Assembly (NCBI GenBank): GCA_035489015.1
Contig: DATHKR010000172.1
Span: forward strand, 1-64,000
Reading direction: 5' to 3'
From: DATFRY01 sp035489015
GTDB taxonomy: Bacteria; Myxococcota_A; Polyangia; Haliangiales; Haliangiaceae
Length of the DNA stretch: 64,000 nucleotides
Numbering within the stretch: the first letter of the stretch is position 1; each line of letters begins with the position of its first letter. The notes under the pieces were generated by a model. That model worked only from the letters and a program-made list of their open reading frames with translations, did not search any database and was not told the DNA's origin. Of the stretch, positions 31,301-40,689 are shown piece after piece. Position numbers and translations under genes: made by a program.

Positions 31301-34300
31301 CCCACCTCGGTGGCCGACGCCAGCGGCGCCGGCGTGACCGTGACCTACGACCGGCTCGGCCGCATGCGCTCGCTGGCCCAGACCGGCTCGGCGCCGCACG
31401 TCCATCAGCGCTACCACCACACCGGCCCGCGCCCGTACACCGAGACCTTCACCTACGACGGCCCGGGCGAGGCGGTCCCTGCCCTGCCGGCCAGCTGGAG
31501 CCCGACCGGGCGCTGGCGCCACGCGGTCGTGGTGTACGACAGCGCCGGCGAGCCGCTGTTCCGCGCCGTCCGCGCCGACCAGTCGCGCTGGGTGGTGACC
31601 GACCGGCAGGACCGCGACGCGCTCGGCCGCCTGGTCGCCAAGGCGGAGCCGTTCGAGTGGGACGGCACGCTCGAGGAGCTGGTCGCCAGCCCGGTGCCGG
31701 CCGGGGTGCCGACCCGCACCGCCGCGTACGACGCGCTCGATCGCCTCACCGTGCAGACCCTGCCGACCGGCGCGCACACCGCGCGCGTCTACCGCGCGTT
31801 CGAGGTGACGGTCACCACCGACGGGCTCGCCCCGGTCACCAGCTCGACCGACGGCCTCGGCCGGGTCGCGCGGACCACGCGCGTGGTCGGCGGGGTGACC
31901 GAGTCGGTCGACGCCACCTACGACGCGGCCGGCCGGATCACGTCGATGCGCCTGCCGGCGGCCGGCGGCGAGGCGGTCCACCGGTTCGAGTACGACTCGC
32001 TCGGCCGCCTGGTGTTCGCGACCGACCCGGACATCGGCGACCGCGCCCTCGAGTACGACGACGCCGGGCGCCTGGTCGCCCAGACCAACGGCGCCGGGCA
32101 GAACACCACCTACGAGTACGACGGGGCCGGGCGGATCACCTCGACCGTCGACGACGACGGCGTGGTGACCGCCTTCCACTACGACGACGCGCTCGACGCG
32201 GCGGCCTTTCCGCGCACCGGCGGCCGGCTGGCCTGGGTCGAGGAGCCGACCGGCCGGGTCGAGCTCGGCTACGACGAGAACGGGCAGGAGTCGCATCATC
32301 GGCGCACCGTCGGCGGCCGCACCGCCGACCGCTGGACCACCCGGGCCGCGTCCGGGCTGGTCCTCGGGGTCGATCACGGCGACGGCTTCGCCATCGACAT
32401 GAGCTACGACCCGGCCGGGCGGCTCACCCGGGTCGGCGACTTCTGGCAGCTCGAGGCGCAGGACCCGTCCGGCCGCCCGCTGCGCGAGCGGTTCGGCAAC
32501 GACGTGGTCGAGGCGTACGAGCGCGACCTCATCGGCCAGGCCACCCGCATCCAGATCCTCGCCCCGGGCGGCGGCGCGCTCTACGACGCCGGCGTGTCGT
32601 ACGGCCCGTACGGGCAGATCGCCGCGGTCACCGACCAGGACGCGGCCGGGCTCGATCACGCCGCCGCCTTCACCTACGACGGCGCCGGCCGCCTGGTCGG
32701 CGCCGCGCTCGGCGCTGACGGCCCCGGCCAGTACCGGTTCGCCTACCAGTACGACGGCCTGCAGAACATGATCCGGCGCGAAGCGCACGGCCCGACCGCG
32801 CTCGGCATCCTGACCGGTCAGTACCGGCAGGGCGAGGGCGGGCGCGGCCCGCGCCAGCTGACCTCGATCGTCCCGGACGCCGCGGCCGGCAGCCCGCCCG
32901 GCGCGGCGACCACGACCTTCGACTACGACGAGGCCGGCCGCATGGTCCGCCAGGGCAGCACCCTCCTCGACTACAACGGCCTCGATCAGGTGGTCCGGGT
33001 GAGCGGCCTCGGGGTCGGCTCGGGCCAGGTCACCCACGCGTACGGCCACGACGGCCTGCGCGTGCGCACGGTCGGCACCGACGGAACCGGCACCACCTGG
33101 TTCAGCCCGGAAGTGTCGGAGACCGACGACGGCGTGCGCCAGATCGAGCTCCGGGTCGGCGACCGCCTCATCGCGCAGGTCACCCGCAGCCCGGCGGACG
33201 AGGCGGCGGCGGCTGGCGCGCTCACCGCGGCGGCCGGGGCCCGCGCCGCGCGCATCCTCCTCGCGGCGATCGCCGCGCTCGGCGTCCTGTTCGCGATCGC
33301 GGTCCTCCTTCTCCCCGCGGTCCCGGCCCGGCGTCGGCCGCTCCGCGCCGCGGCCGGCGCGATCTCGCTCGTCGTCCTCCTCCTGGCCGGCTGCCACGGG
33401 ACCGCCGGGCTGGGCGAGATCGACCTCCGCACCACCACCCGGGTCCTCTACTACCACGCCGCGATCGGCGCCGGGCCGACCCTCATCACCCGCGAGGACG
33501 GCACCGTGTTCGACGAGCGGCGCTACGAGCCGTTCGGCGCGCCGATCGATTCGTTCCAGATGGTGGAGGGCGGCGGCAGCGCGACCGGTCCGGTCGATCC
33601 GGCCCGCGACCCGCACGACATCCTGAACAAGCTGACCGACCCGGCGACCGGCTGGAGCGATCACGGCGCCCGCTGGATGGCGCCGGAGACGGCCCGCTGG
33701 ACCAGCCCGGATCCGCCGGTCAAGGCGCCCGAGGCCAGGTTCATGGCCGCCCCGTGGGGGCTCCACCCGTACCAGTACGTGAACCAGAACCCGATCCTCT
33801 ACTGGGACCCGGACGGCATGCAGCCGGCCGAGAAGCCGCTCAAGGGCTGCTTCCCCAACAACGACTTCCCGAAGGACCCGCCGGAGCTGCCGAAGAATCC
33901 GCTGGTGGAGATCGGCTCGTGGGTCGGCCACAAGTACGCGCTCAGCTTCGACGCGCAGATGATCATCGGCCCGATCGTCCGCCAGGTGGCCGAGGACTTC
34001 GACGTCGGCGACGTGGTCTTCCGGTTCGGCCCGACCGGCAGCGCCGACGCGCTGACCATCCGCTACATGGTCACGATCGATCTCGACAAGTGGAACAAGG
34101 AGGGGCCGCTCGGAAAGCTCGAGCTCCTCACCCACGAGATCGTCCACTCGATCCAGTACGAGGAGTTCGGCTGGTGGATGCCGGTGAACAAGTTCCTCAT
34201 CCGGTACGCGTTCGAGTACGGGCCGGACAGCAACTACATCCCGCCGCAGAAGCTCCTCGACATGCCGCTCACGGATCTCAATCCGCTCGACCGGCGCTTC

Positions 34301-34441
34301 ACGCTCGACCAGATCGCCGAGCGCGTGGTCAAGGAGCTGCACGACGTCTACGTGTCACCGGACTGCCCGGTGCGGGTCAAGCTGGCGCCGCCGCCCGGCG
34401 GCGGACCTCTCGAGCTCCGGCGCGTCCGCATCGACAAGTGA
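28391..34441 (+). CDS. SpvB/TcdB-RHS protein 1 with C-terminal HExxH metallopeptidase-like domain
   Basis: A 2,016-residue protein. It has a Sec signal peptide (1-33), an SpvB-type domain from about 40 (VSAFTGQVQYSVPIELP, GPLGVGW), six FG-GAP-like DxDxDG motifs (about 340-600), and a TcdB-like middle region. YD/RHS repeats follow from about 930 (many YDxxGRL), then an internal hydrophobic pair ending LLLAGC (Cys1668), then the RHS end motif (RYEPFGAP to YWDPDG, D1806). The unique 205-residue C-terminus contains HEIVHSIQYEEFG with H1915, E1916, H1919: a zinc metallopeptidase signature. This is the plan of Tc toxin B/C cocoons carrying a cleaved cargo. No immunity-like gene follows; copy 2 starts 65 bp later. 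Confidence 0.85.
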   Translation: MRSKLWGDALARGASAVVVVAAVAGAMPAVAMAVGGPAPGAVTAETVKLPSAPGSVRGLADNASVSAFTGQVQYSVPIELPSGPGGLVPTLSLGYDGGLGNGPLGVGWDMAQAGIRRSLRLGVPSYDATDEIEVAGLVGGQLVGLPGGGYRIEGQGNAYSGRAVDGGFELTDPDGRVYRFGTTAGARKASAAQIAVWYLEQVRDVAGQTIDYRYHADRGEVYLDAVEWGPTIGGARAYQAEMIYEARPDSVVSFRTGFRVETAQRVARVRVWAAGGIQRIVELSYDNGFALSRLGGVRVTGGDGVDALPELAFTYAAAQPGSLASIPALAGWALNLQGTSLFDVDQDGAMDLLRVGVSGHSWRRNLGGQFGPAQPVPGAAAATLDKVRFLDMTGDSTAEMVWQQGSQWRIFQLARDAGGASWVAAGSLAGATNVQLASVTITDVDGDYRMDVLSAAGSAMQLRMGGAAGLAAPIARPAIDPTRAFIQPGNPATSFSDINGDGLADVVYLATGAMYLYLGRGDGTFEKLHDLPYPWTGAVDASQVRLADLNRDGLLDVAVVRAGNVSWHRGVAGGAFETAPVELPRPAGTDGSVIVAVADANGNGSEDLVWSSDAGMWILDMAGPTSAGMLVAIDNGMGQRQRFSYQASAQLAFDAAAAGSAWTSTAPISMPVATRYRLELASGEPDRSNRLDVRDIVYDRVERRFVGFLESTVSRPDPADGAPPAAIIRQVQRFAPGLDMDRAIRGQVVYERIESGAGVVLRETVHDVAAVAVAGLPDAALLRRAIVRSTEVRHLEGQATAIVTRTELEHDGEGRITAERELGRLDLAGDEKVVRRRYTDGVSARGVRDKVCEERTLAPDPATPADPTAEVLVGHTQTLYGDDAAIAPLCDAGAGWQRVSRQLLASESRWVDLERADYNAHGDPIRKVKAGVVRDLEYDASGLHTAAEVVHPSPTRALRWEMTWDDVLGQPTSVADASGAGVTVTYDRLGRMRSLAQTGSAPHVHQRYHHTGPRPYTETFTYDGPGEAVPALPASWSPTGRWRHAVVVYDSAGEPLFRAVRADQSRWVVTDRQDRDALGRLVAKAEPFEWDGTLEELVASPVPAGVPTRTAAYDALDRLTVQTLPTGAHTARVYRAFEVTVTTDGLAPVTSSTDGLGRVARTTRVVGGVTESVDATYDAAGRITSMRLPAAGGEAVHRFEYDSLGRLVFATDPDIGDRALEYDDAGRLVAQTNGAGQNTTYEYDGAGRITSTVDDDGVVTAFHYDDALDAAAFPRTGGRLAWVEEPTGRVELGYDENGQESHHRRTVGGRTADRWTTRAASGLVLGVDHGDGFAIDMSYDPAGRLTRVGDFWQLEAQDPSGRPLRERFGNDVVEAYERDLIGQATRIQILAPGGGALYDAGVSYGPYGQIAAVTDQDAAGLDHAAAFTYDGAGRLVGAALGADGPGQYRFAYQYDGLQNMIRREAHGPTALGILTGQYRQGEGGRGPRQLTSIVPDAAAGSPPGAATTTFDYDEAGRMVRQGSTLLDYNGLDQVVRVSGLGVGSGQVTHAYGHDGLRVRTVGTDGTGTTWFSPEVSETDDGVRQIELRVGDRLIAQVTRSPADEAAAAGALTAAAGARAARILLAAIAALGVLFAIAVLLLPAVPARRRPLRAAAGAISLVVLLLAGCHGTAGLGEIDLRTTTRVLYYHAAIGAGPTLITREDGTVFDERRYEPFGAPIDSFQMVEGGGSATGPVDPARDPHDILNKLTDPATGWSDHGARWMAPETARWTSPDPPVKAPEARFMAAPWGLHPYQYVNQNPILYWDPDGMQPAEKPLKGCFPNNDFPKDPPELPKNPLVEIGSWVGHKYALSFDAQMIIGPIVRQVAEDFDVGDVVFRFGPTGSADALTIRYMVTIDLDKWNKEGPLGKLELLTHEIVHSIQYEEFGWWMPVNKFLIRYAFEYGPDSNYIPPQKLLDMPLTDLNPLDRRFTLDQIAERVVKELHDVYVSPDCPVRVKLAPPPGGGPLELRRVRIDK

Positions 34442-34506
34442 ACCCGCGCGCCGCCGACGCGCGGCGCGCCGTCCCGTCCCGTCGTCTTTCGCCGTGGAGG
34501 AGTCAG

Positions 34507-37500
34507 ATGCACCCGAACGCTCCGTCGCCCAGGCGCGCCCGCCGCGCCGTGTCCCTGGCATCGATGCTGACCACCGGGCTGGCCGCCGCGCTGGCGGTCC
34601 CGGCGACCGCGCTGGCGGTGGGCGGCCCCGCCCCCGGCGCGGTCACCGCGGAGACGGTGAAGCTGCCGTCCGGGCCCGGCTCCGTGCGAGGCCTGGCCGA
34701 CGACGCGTCCGTCAGCGCCTTCACCGGCCAGGTGCAGTACGGAGTGCCGATCGAGCTGCCGGCCGGACCGGGCGGCCTGGCCCCGACGCTGTCGCTCGGC
34801 TACGACGGCGGCCTCGGCAACGGCCCGCTCGGGGTCGGCTGGGAGCTGACCCAGCCGGGCGTGCGCCGATCGCTCCGCCTCGGGGTGCCGGCCTACGACG
34901 CCACCGACGAGATCGAGCTGGTCGGGCTGGCCAGCGGCCAGCTGGTCCCGATCCCGGGCGGTGAGTACCGGGTCGAGGGCCAGGGCCAGAGCCTCGCCGG
35001 CCGCGCGGTCGGCGACGGGTTCGAGCTGACGGATGCCAATGGCATGGTTTATCGGCTCGGCGCCACCGCCGGCGCGCGCAAGGCGTCGGGCGCCCAGGTC
35101 GCGGTCTGGTACCTCGAGCAGGTCCGCGACGTGGCCGGCCAGACGATCGACTACCGCTATCACCAGGATCTGGGCGAGGTCTACCTCGACGCGATCGAGT
35201 GGGGGCCGACCGTCGCCGGCGCCCGCGCGTTCCGGGTCGAGCTCGTCTACCAGGCCCGGCCCGACTCGGTCGTCAGCTTCCGGACCGGCTTCCGGGTCGA
35301 GACCGCCCAGCGGCTGTCGCGCCTGCGGATCTGGTCGAGCGGCGGCGTGCAGCGGGTGGTCGACCTCAGCTACGACGACGCCTTCCCGCTGACCCGGCTG
35401 GCCGGCGTGCGGATCACCAGCGCCGACGGCACCGACGCGATGCCGGCGCTCGGCTTCACCTACGCGGCGGCCGGCGACGGCGCGCTCGGCTCGGTCGGCG
35501 GCATCGCCGGCTGGGCGCTCAACCAGCAGGGCACGAGCCTGTTCGACGTGGACGACGACGGCGCGATGGACCTCCTGCGCGTCGCGGTCAGCGGGCACAG
35601 CTGGCGGCGCAACCTGGGCGGCCAGTTCGGCCCGGTCCAGCCGGTCCCCGGCGCCGCGTCCGCCTCGCTCGACAAGGTCCGCTTCCTCGACATGACCGGC
35701 GACTCGATCGCCGAGATGGTGTGGCAGCAGGGCTCGCAGTGGCGGGTCTTCCAGCTGGTCCGCGACGCGAGCGGGGCGAGCTGGGTCGCGGCCGGCAGCC
35801 TTGCCGGCGCCACCAACCTCTCGCTCGCCTCGTCGACCATCGTCGACCTGGACGGCGACTACCGCATGGACGTGCTCTCGGTCGCCGGCAGCCTCATCCA
35901 GGTGCGCATGGGCGGCGCGGCCGGGCTGGCCGCGCCGGTCGCGCGCCCGGCGATCGATCCGACCCGCGCGTTCATCCAGCCGGGCAACCCGGCCACCTCG
36001 TTCCCCGACATCAACGGCGACGGCCTGGCCGACGTGGTCCACCTGGCCACCGGCGCGATGTACCTCTACCTGGGCCGGGGCGACGGCGCCTTCGAGAAGC
36101 TGCACGACCTGGCCTACCCGTGGACCGGCACGGTCGACGCGTCGCAGGTCCGCCTGGTCGACCTCAACCGCGACGGCCTGCTCGACGTGGCCGCGGTGCG
36201 GGCCGGCAACGTGTCGTGGCACCGCGGCCTGGCCGGCGGCGCGTTCCAGACCACGCCGGTCGAGCTGCCCCGCCCGGCCGGCACCGACGGCAGCGTCGTG
36301 GTCGGCGCGGCCGACGCCAACGGCAACGGGTCGCAGGACCTGGTCTGGTCGTCCGACGCCGGCATGTGGATCCTGGACATGGCCGGCCCGACCACCGCCG
36401 GCATGCTGGTCGCGATCGACAACGGCCTGGGCCAGACCCAGGCCTTCGCCTACGAGGCGTCCACCCAGCTCGGCTTCGCCGCCGCGGCGGCCGGGGTCCC
36501 GTGGACCACGACCGCGCCGGTCTCGATCCCGGTGTCGATCAAGAACCGCATCCAGCTCGGATCGGGCGAGCCGACCCGGTCGACCCGGCTCGACGTGCGC
36601 GACATCCTGTACGACCGCGGCGAGCGCCGCTTCATCGGCTTCCTCGAGGCGACCAACACGCGGCCGGACCCGGCCGACGGCGCCCCGGCGGCCGCGATCG
36701 CCCGCCAGGTCCAGCGCTTTGCCCCCGGCCTCGGCATGGACCGCGCGGTGCGCGGCCAGGTGGTCTACGAGCGGATCGAGAGCGGCACCGGCGCCGTCCT
36801 GCGCGAGACCGTGAACGACGTCGCGGCGGTCGCGGTCGCCGGGCTGCCGGCCACCGACGCGCGGCTGCGCCGCATGGTCGTGCGATCGACCGAGGTCCGC
36901 CACTTCGAGGGCCAGAGCGCGCCGATCGTGACCCGGACCGAGTACAGCCACGACGAGGAGGGCCGGGTCATCGAGGAGCGGCGGGCCGGCCGGCTCGACC
37001 TGGCCGGCGACGAGACGATCGCGCGGCGGCGCTACAGCGCGGGCCGCTCGGCGCGCGGCGTGACCGATCGGATCTGCGAGGAGTGGGTGCTGCGCCCGGC
37101 CGACGGCGCCGAGCCCGAGCTGCTCGAGACCCACAGCCAGACCCTGTACGGCGACGATCAGGCGATCGCGCCCCTGTGCGACGCCGGCGCCGGCTGGGAG
37201 CGGGTGAGCCGCCAGTACCTCGACACCGAGGATCGCTGGATCGACCGCAAGGCGACCCTCTACAGCGCGCTCGGCAGCCCGATCCAGGTCACCCAGGGCG
37301 GCGTGACCCGCGACCTCGAGTACGACGCCAGCGGGCTGCGCCCGGCGGCCGAGACGGTCCACCCGTCCGCGAGCCGCGCGCTGCGCTGGGAGATGACCTG
37401 GGACGACGTGCTCGGCCAGCCGCTGTCGGTGCGCGACGCGAGCGGCGCGACGCTGGTGTCGACCTACGACGGCCTCGGCCGCCTGCGCTCGCTCGCGCGG

Positions 37501-40500
37501 ATGGGCGCGGCCCCGCACATCCACCACCGCCACCACCTGGCCGCGCCGCGCCCGTACACCGAGACCTTCGCCTACGACGGCCCGACCGACGCGGTCCCGG
37601 CGCTGCCGGCGGCGTGGACCCCGGCCAGCGGCTGGCGCCACACTCTGTCGGTCTCGAACAGCGCCGGCGAGCCGCTGTTCGACGCCACCCGGCTCGACAC
37701 CGACCGCTGGCTGGTCGCGGCCCGGCGACAGCGCGACGGGCTCGGCCGCACCGTCGGGATCGCCGACACCTTCGAGTGGCAGGGCTCGGTCGCCGAGCTC
37801 GTGGCCAGCGACATGCCGGCCAGCGCCGCGATCCGCGCGACCGCCTACGACGCGCTCGATCGAGTCACCACCCGCACGCTGCCGACCGGCGCGACCAGCA
37901 CCTACGCCTACCGCGCGTTCGAGACCACGGTCACCACCGACGGTATCGCCCCGGTGACCAGCACCATCGACGGCCAGGAGCGCGTGGTTCGCACGGTCAG
38001 GACCGTCGGCGGCGCGGCCGAGTCGGTCGAGGCGACCTACGACGCGGCCGGCCGCATCGTGTCCATGCGCCTGCCGGCCGCGGGCGGCGCGGTCGAGCAC
38101 GCCTACGAGTACGACACGCTGGGCCGGCTGACCTTCGCGACCGATCCGGACATCGGCGATCGGCTGCTCGCCTACGACGACGGCGGCCACCTGGTCGAGC
38201 AGACCAACGGCGCCGGCCAGACGGTCGAGTTCGCCTACGACGGCGCCGGCCGCCTGGTCCAGGTCGAGGCCGGCGACGGCTCGCAGTACAGCTACCACTA
38301 CGACGACGCGCTCGACGGCGCGACCTTCCGGTTCACCGCCGGGCGGCTGGCCTGGGTCGAGGAGCCGACCGGCCGGGCACAGCTCGGCTACGACGAGCTC
38401 GGCCGGCAGACCCACCTCCGCCGGTCGGTCGGCGGTCGCACCGCGGACGAACAGGTGACCTATGGCGCGTCCGGGGTCGTCCTCCGCAACGACGGCGGCG
38501 ACGGCATCGCGTTCGACGTGGCGCACGACCCGGCCGGCCGCGTGACCGCGGTCGGCGATCTCCTCGCGGTCGAGTCGCAGGACGCGGCCGGCCGCCCGCT
38601 GCGCGAGCGGTTCGCCAGCGGCGTGGTCGAGACCTACGAGCGCGACATCCTCGGTCAGTCCACCCGCGTGCGGATCCAGCGGCCGGGCGGCGCCTCGCTC
38701 TACGACGTCGGGGTCGCTTACACCCCGTACGGCGCGATCGCGTCGGTGACCGACCAGGACGGGGTCGGGCTCGACCACACCGCCGCCTTCACCTACGACG
38801 GCGGCACCCGCCTGGTCGCCGCGGCGATCGGCACCGGCGCCGGCCAGTACCGGTTCGCCTACCAGTACGACGGGCTGCAGAACATGGTCCGGCGCGAGGC
38901 GCACGGCCCGACCTCGCTGGCGGTCCTGACCGGCCAGTACCGCTACGGCGAGCCGAGCGGCGGCGACGCGCGCGGACCGCGCCAGCTCACCTCGATCCTG
39001 CCAGACGCCGCCGCCGGCAGCCCGCCGGGCCAGGCCGCCACCGCCTTCGACTACGACGCGGCCGGGCGCCTGGTCCAGCAGGGCGGCCTGGCGCTCGACT
39101 ACAACGGGTTCGACCAGCTGATCAGCGCGAGCGGCGTGGCCGGCCCTGGCGGCGCGACCGGCACCGTCACCCACGCGTACGGCTACGACGGGCTGCGGGT
39201 CCGCACCGTCGCGCCGGACGGAAGCGGGACGACCTGGTTCACCCGCGACCTGTCGGAGACCGACGACGGCGTGCGCCAGCACGACATCCGGGTCGGCGAT
39301 CGGCTGATCGCGCGGGTCACCACCGACCCGGCGGTCGCCGCGGCGATCGGCCGGATGCGGACCGCCGTCGAGGGCGCGGCCGCGTCGCGCGCGGCGCGGA
39401 TCGCGATCGGCCTGGCCGGCGCGCTGTTCGCGCTCGGCCTCCTGGTCGCCCCGCGCTCGCGCCGGCGCCACGGCGTCCGCCCGGCGCGCGCCGCGGCCGG
39501 CGCGGTGCCGCTCCTCGCGATGCTCCTGGCCAGCTGCACCCAGACCGCGAGCTCACCCGGCCTGGCCTTCGCCACCGCCACCCAGGTCCTCTACTACCAG
39601 AACGGCGTCAGCGCCGGCCCGTCGATCATCACTCGATCCGACGGATCGGTCCTCGAGGAGCGGCGCTACGAGCCGTTCGGCGCGCCGATCGATGCCTACC
39701 GCGAGCCGGCCGGCGGCGGCGGCGAGACCGGCCCGGTCGACCTCGCGGCCGACCCGCACAACGCGCTCAACAAGCTCAGCGACCCGGCCACCGGCTGGAG
39801 CGATCACGGCGCGCGCTGGATGGCGCCCGAGACCGGTCGCTGGCTGACCCCGGATCCGCCGGTCAAGGCGCCGGAGCCGAAGTTCATGTCGGCGCCCTGG
39901 TCGCTCCATCCGTACCAGTACGTCAACCAGAACCCGGTCCTGTACTGGGATCCGGACGGCAAGAACGGCGTCGTCATCGAGATCCTCCACAAGGGGCTGG
40001 CCGGGTGGGAGGCCGCCAACTCCGAGGACGCCGACATCGGCCTGGGCCACACGGTCGCGTTCTTCCTCGACTTCACGCCGGCCATCATCCTCACCAGCTG
40101 GCTCATGATCGCGGAGGACGCCAGGCATCAGCGGCGCCAGGCGGACGCGGCGTGGGCCAAGCGCGCGGTCGACCGCGTGGATCGCTTCGACACCCACATC
40201 CGGTCGACCATCGGACAGCGCGCGCTCTCCACCGGCGCGCACGTCCTCCGCTACGACCAGGACCAGGCCGCGCGGATCGGCAACCTGTCGAAGTCGATCC
40301 TCGCGCTCGAGGGCGCCGCCGACTACGAGCTCTTCCCGGAGCAGGACTGGTCGCAGATCAGGACCTCGTTCAGCAACTGGGATCGGCCGAGCGACTACGA
40401 GCGGAACATCCTCAAGGCCAACGACCTGTTCCGCGAGCTCGACAGCGTGCTGTACGCGGGCACGCCCGAGACCAGCGCCGACGGACAGCCGCGCTGCGAC

Positions 40501-40641
40501 GGCACCGCCGACTTCGTGGAGGTCCAGGGGCTCCACTACAACATGGACGAGATCACCTTCCAGGCGAAGCCGAGCGCGCCGATCTGGATCGAGCTCCAGA
40601 ACTTCTACCAGGTCACGCCGAAGTCGACCGGCGACGACTGA
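34507..40641 (+). CDS. SpvB/TcdB-RHS protein 2 with unknown C-terminal domain
   Basis: A 2,044-residue paralogue of the preceding protein with the same order: signal peptide (MLTTGLAAALAVPATALA region), SpvB domain, FG-GAP motifs, TcdB-like middle, YD repeats, internal hydrophobic pair ending LLASC (Cys1677), and end motif YWDPDG (D1815). The 225-residue C-terminus is unlike the others. It starts KNGVVIEILHKGL, has one hydrophobic stretch (AFFLDFTPAIILTSWLM), then helical sequence and a final beta-like part (VEVQGLHYNMDEITF). I recognise no toxin family. ATG 34507 has GGAGG spaced 6 bp. Only 48 bp separate it from copy 3, so there is no room for an immunity gene. Confidence 0.83.
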   Translation: MHPNAPSPRRARRAVSLASMLTTGLAAALAVPATALAVGGPAPGAVTAETVKLPSGPGSVRGLADDASVSAFTGQVQYGVPIELPAGPGGLAPTLSLGYDGGLGNGPLGVGWELTQPGVRRSLRLGVPAYDATDEIELVGLASGQLVPIPGGEYRVEGQGQSLAGRAVGDGFELTDANGMVYRLGATAGARKASGAQVAVWYLEQVRDVAGQTIDYRYHQDLGEVYLDAIEWGPTVAGARAFRVELVYQARPDSVVSFRTGFRVETAQRLSRLRIWSSGGVQRVVDLSYDDAFPLTRLAGVRITSADGTDAMPALGFTYAAAGDGALGSVGGIAGWALNQQGTSLFDVDDDGAMDLLRVAVSGHSWRRNLGGQFGPVQPVPGAASASLDKVRFLDMTGDSIAEMVWQQGSQWRVFQLVRDASGASWVAAGSLAGATNLSLASSTIVDLDGDYRMDVLSVAGSLIQVRMGGAAGLAAPVARPAIDPTRAFIQPGNPATSFPDINGDGLADVVHLATGAMYLYLGRGDGAFEKLHDLAYPWTGTVDASQVRLVDLNRDGLLDVAAVRAGNVSWHRGLAGGAFQTTPVELPRPAGTDGSVVVGAADANGNGSQDLVWSSDAGMWILDMAGPTTAGMLVAIDNGLGQTQAFAYEASTQLGFAAAAAGVPWTTTAPVSIPVSIKNRIQLGSGEPTRSTRLDVRDILYDRGERRFIGFLEATNTRPDPADGAPAAAIARQVQRFAPGLGMDRAVRGQVVYERIESGTGAVLRETVNDVAAVAVAGLPATDARLRRMVVRSTEVRHFEGQSAPIVTRTEYSHDEEGRVIEERRAGRLDLAGDETIARRRYSAGRSARGVTDRICEEWVLRPADGAEPELLETHSQTLYGDDQAIAPLCDAGAGWERVSRQYLDTEDRWIDRKATLYSALGSPIQVTQGGVTRDLEYDASGLRPAAETVHPSASRALRWEMTWDDVLGQPLSVRDASGATLVSTYDGLGRLRSLARMGAAPHIHHRHHLAAPRPYTETFAYDGPTDAVPALPAAWTPASGWRHTLSVSNSAGEPLFDATRLDTDRWLVAARRQRDGLGRTVGIADTFEWQGSVAELVASDMPASAAIRATAYDALDRVTTRTLPTGATSTYAYRAFETTVTTDGIAPVTSTIDGQERVVRTVRTVGGAAESVEATYDAAGRIVSMRLPAAGGAVEHAYEYDTLGRLTFATDPDIGDRLLAYDDGGHLVEQTNGAGQTVEFAYDGAGRLVQVEAGDGSQYSYHYDDALDGATFRFTAGRLAWVEEPTGRAQLGYDELGRQTHLRRSVGGRTADEQVTYGASGVVLRNDGGDGIAFDVAHDPAGRVTAVGDLLAVESQDAAGRPLRERFASGVVETYERDILGQSTRVRIQRPGGASLYDVGVAYTPYGAIASVTDQDGVGLDHTAAFTYDGGTRLVAAAIGTGAGQYRFAYQYDGLQNMVRREAHGPTSLAVLTGQYRYGEPSGGDARGPRQLTSILPDAAAGSPPGQAATAFDYDAAGRLVQQGGLALDYNGFDQLISASGVAGPGGATGTVTHAYGYDGLRVRTVAPDGSGTTWFTRDLSETDDGVRQHDIRVGDRLIARVTTDPAVAAAIGRMRTAVEGAAASRAARIAIGLAGALFALGLLVAPRSRRRHGVRPARAAAGAVPLLAMLLASCTQTASSPGLAFATATQVLYYQNGVSAGPSIITRSDGSVLEERRYEPFGAPIDAYREPAGGGGETGPVDLAADPHNALNKLSDPATGWSDHGARWMAPETGRWLTPDPPVKAPEPKFMSAPWSLHPYQYVNQNPVLYWDPDGKNGVVIEILHKGLAGWEAANSEDADIGLGHTVAFFLDFTPAIILTSWLMIAEDARHQRRQADAAWAKRAVDRVDRFDTHIRSTIGQRALSTGAHVLRYDQDQAARIGNLSKSILALEGAADYELFPEQDWSQIRTSFSNWDRPSDYERNILKANDLFRELDSVLYAGTPETSADGQPRCDGTADFVEVQGLHYNMDEITFQAKPSAPIWIELQNFYQVTPKSTGDD

Positions 40642-40689
40642 ACCGACGCGGCTGCGAACAGACGAACGCATTCCGGCGGAGGAGATCCA

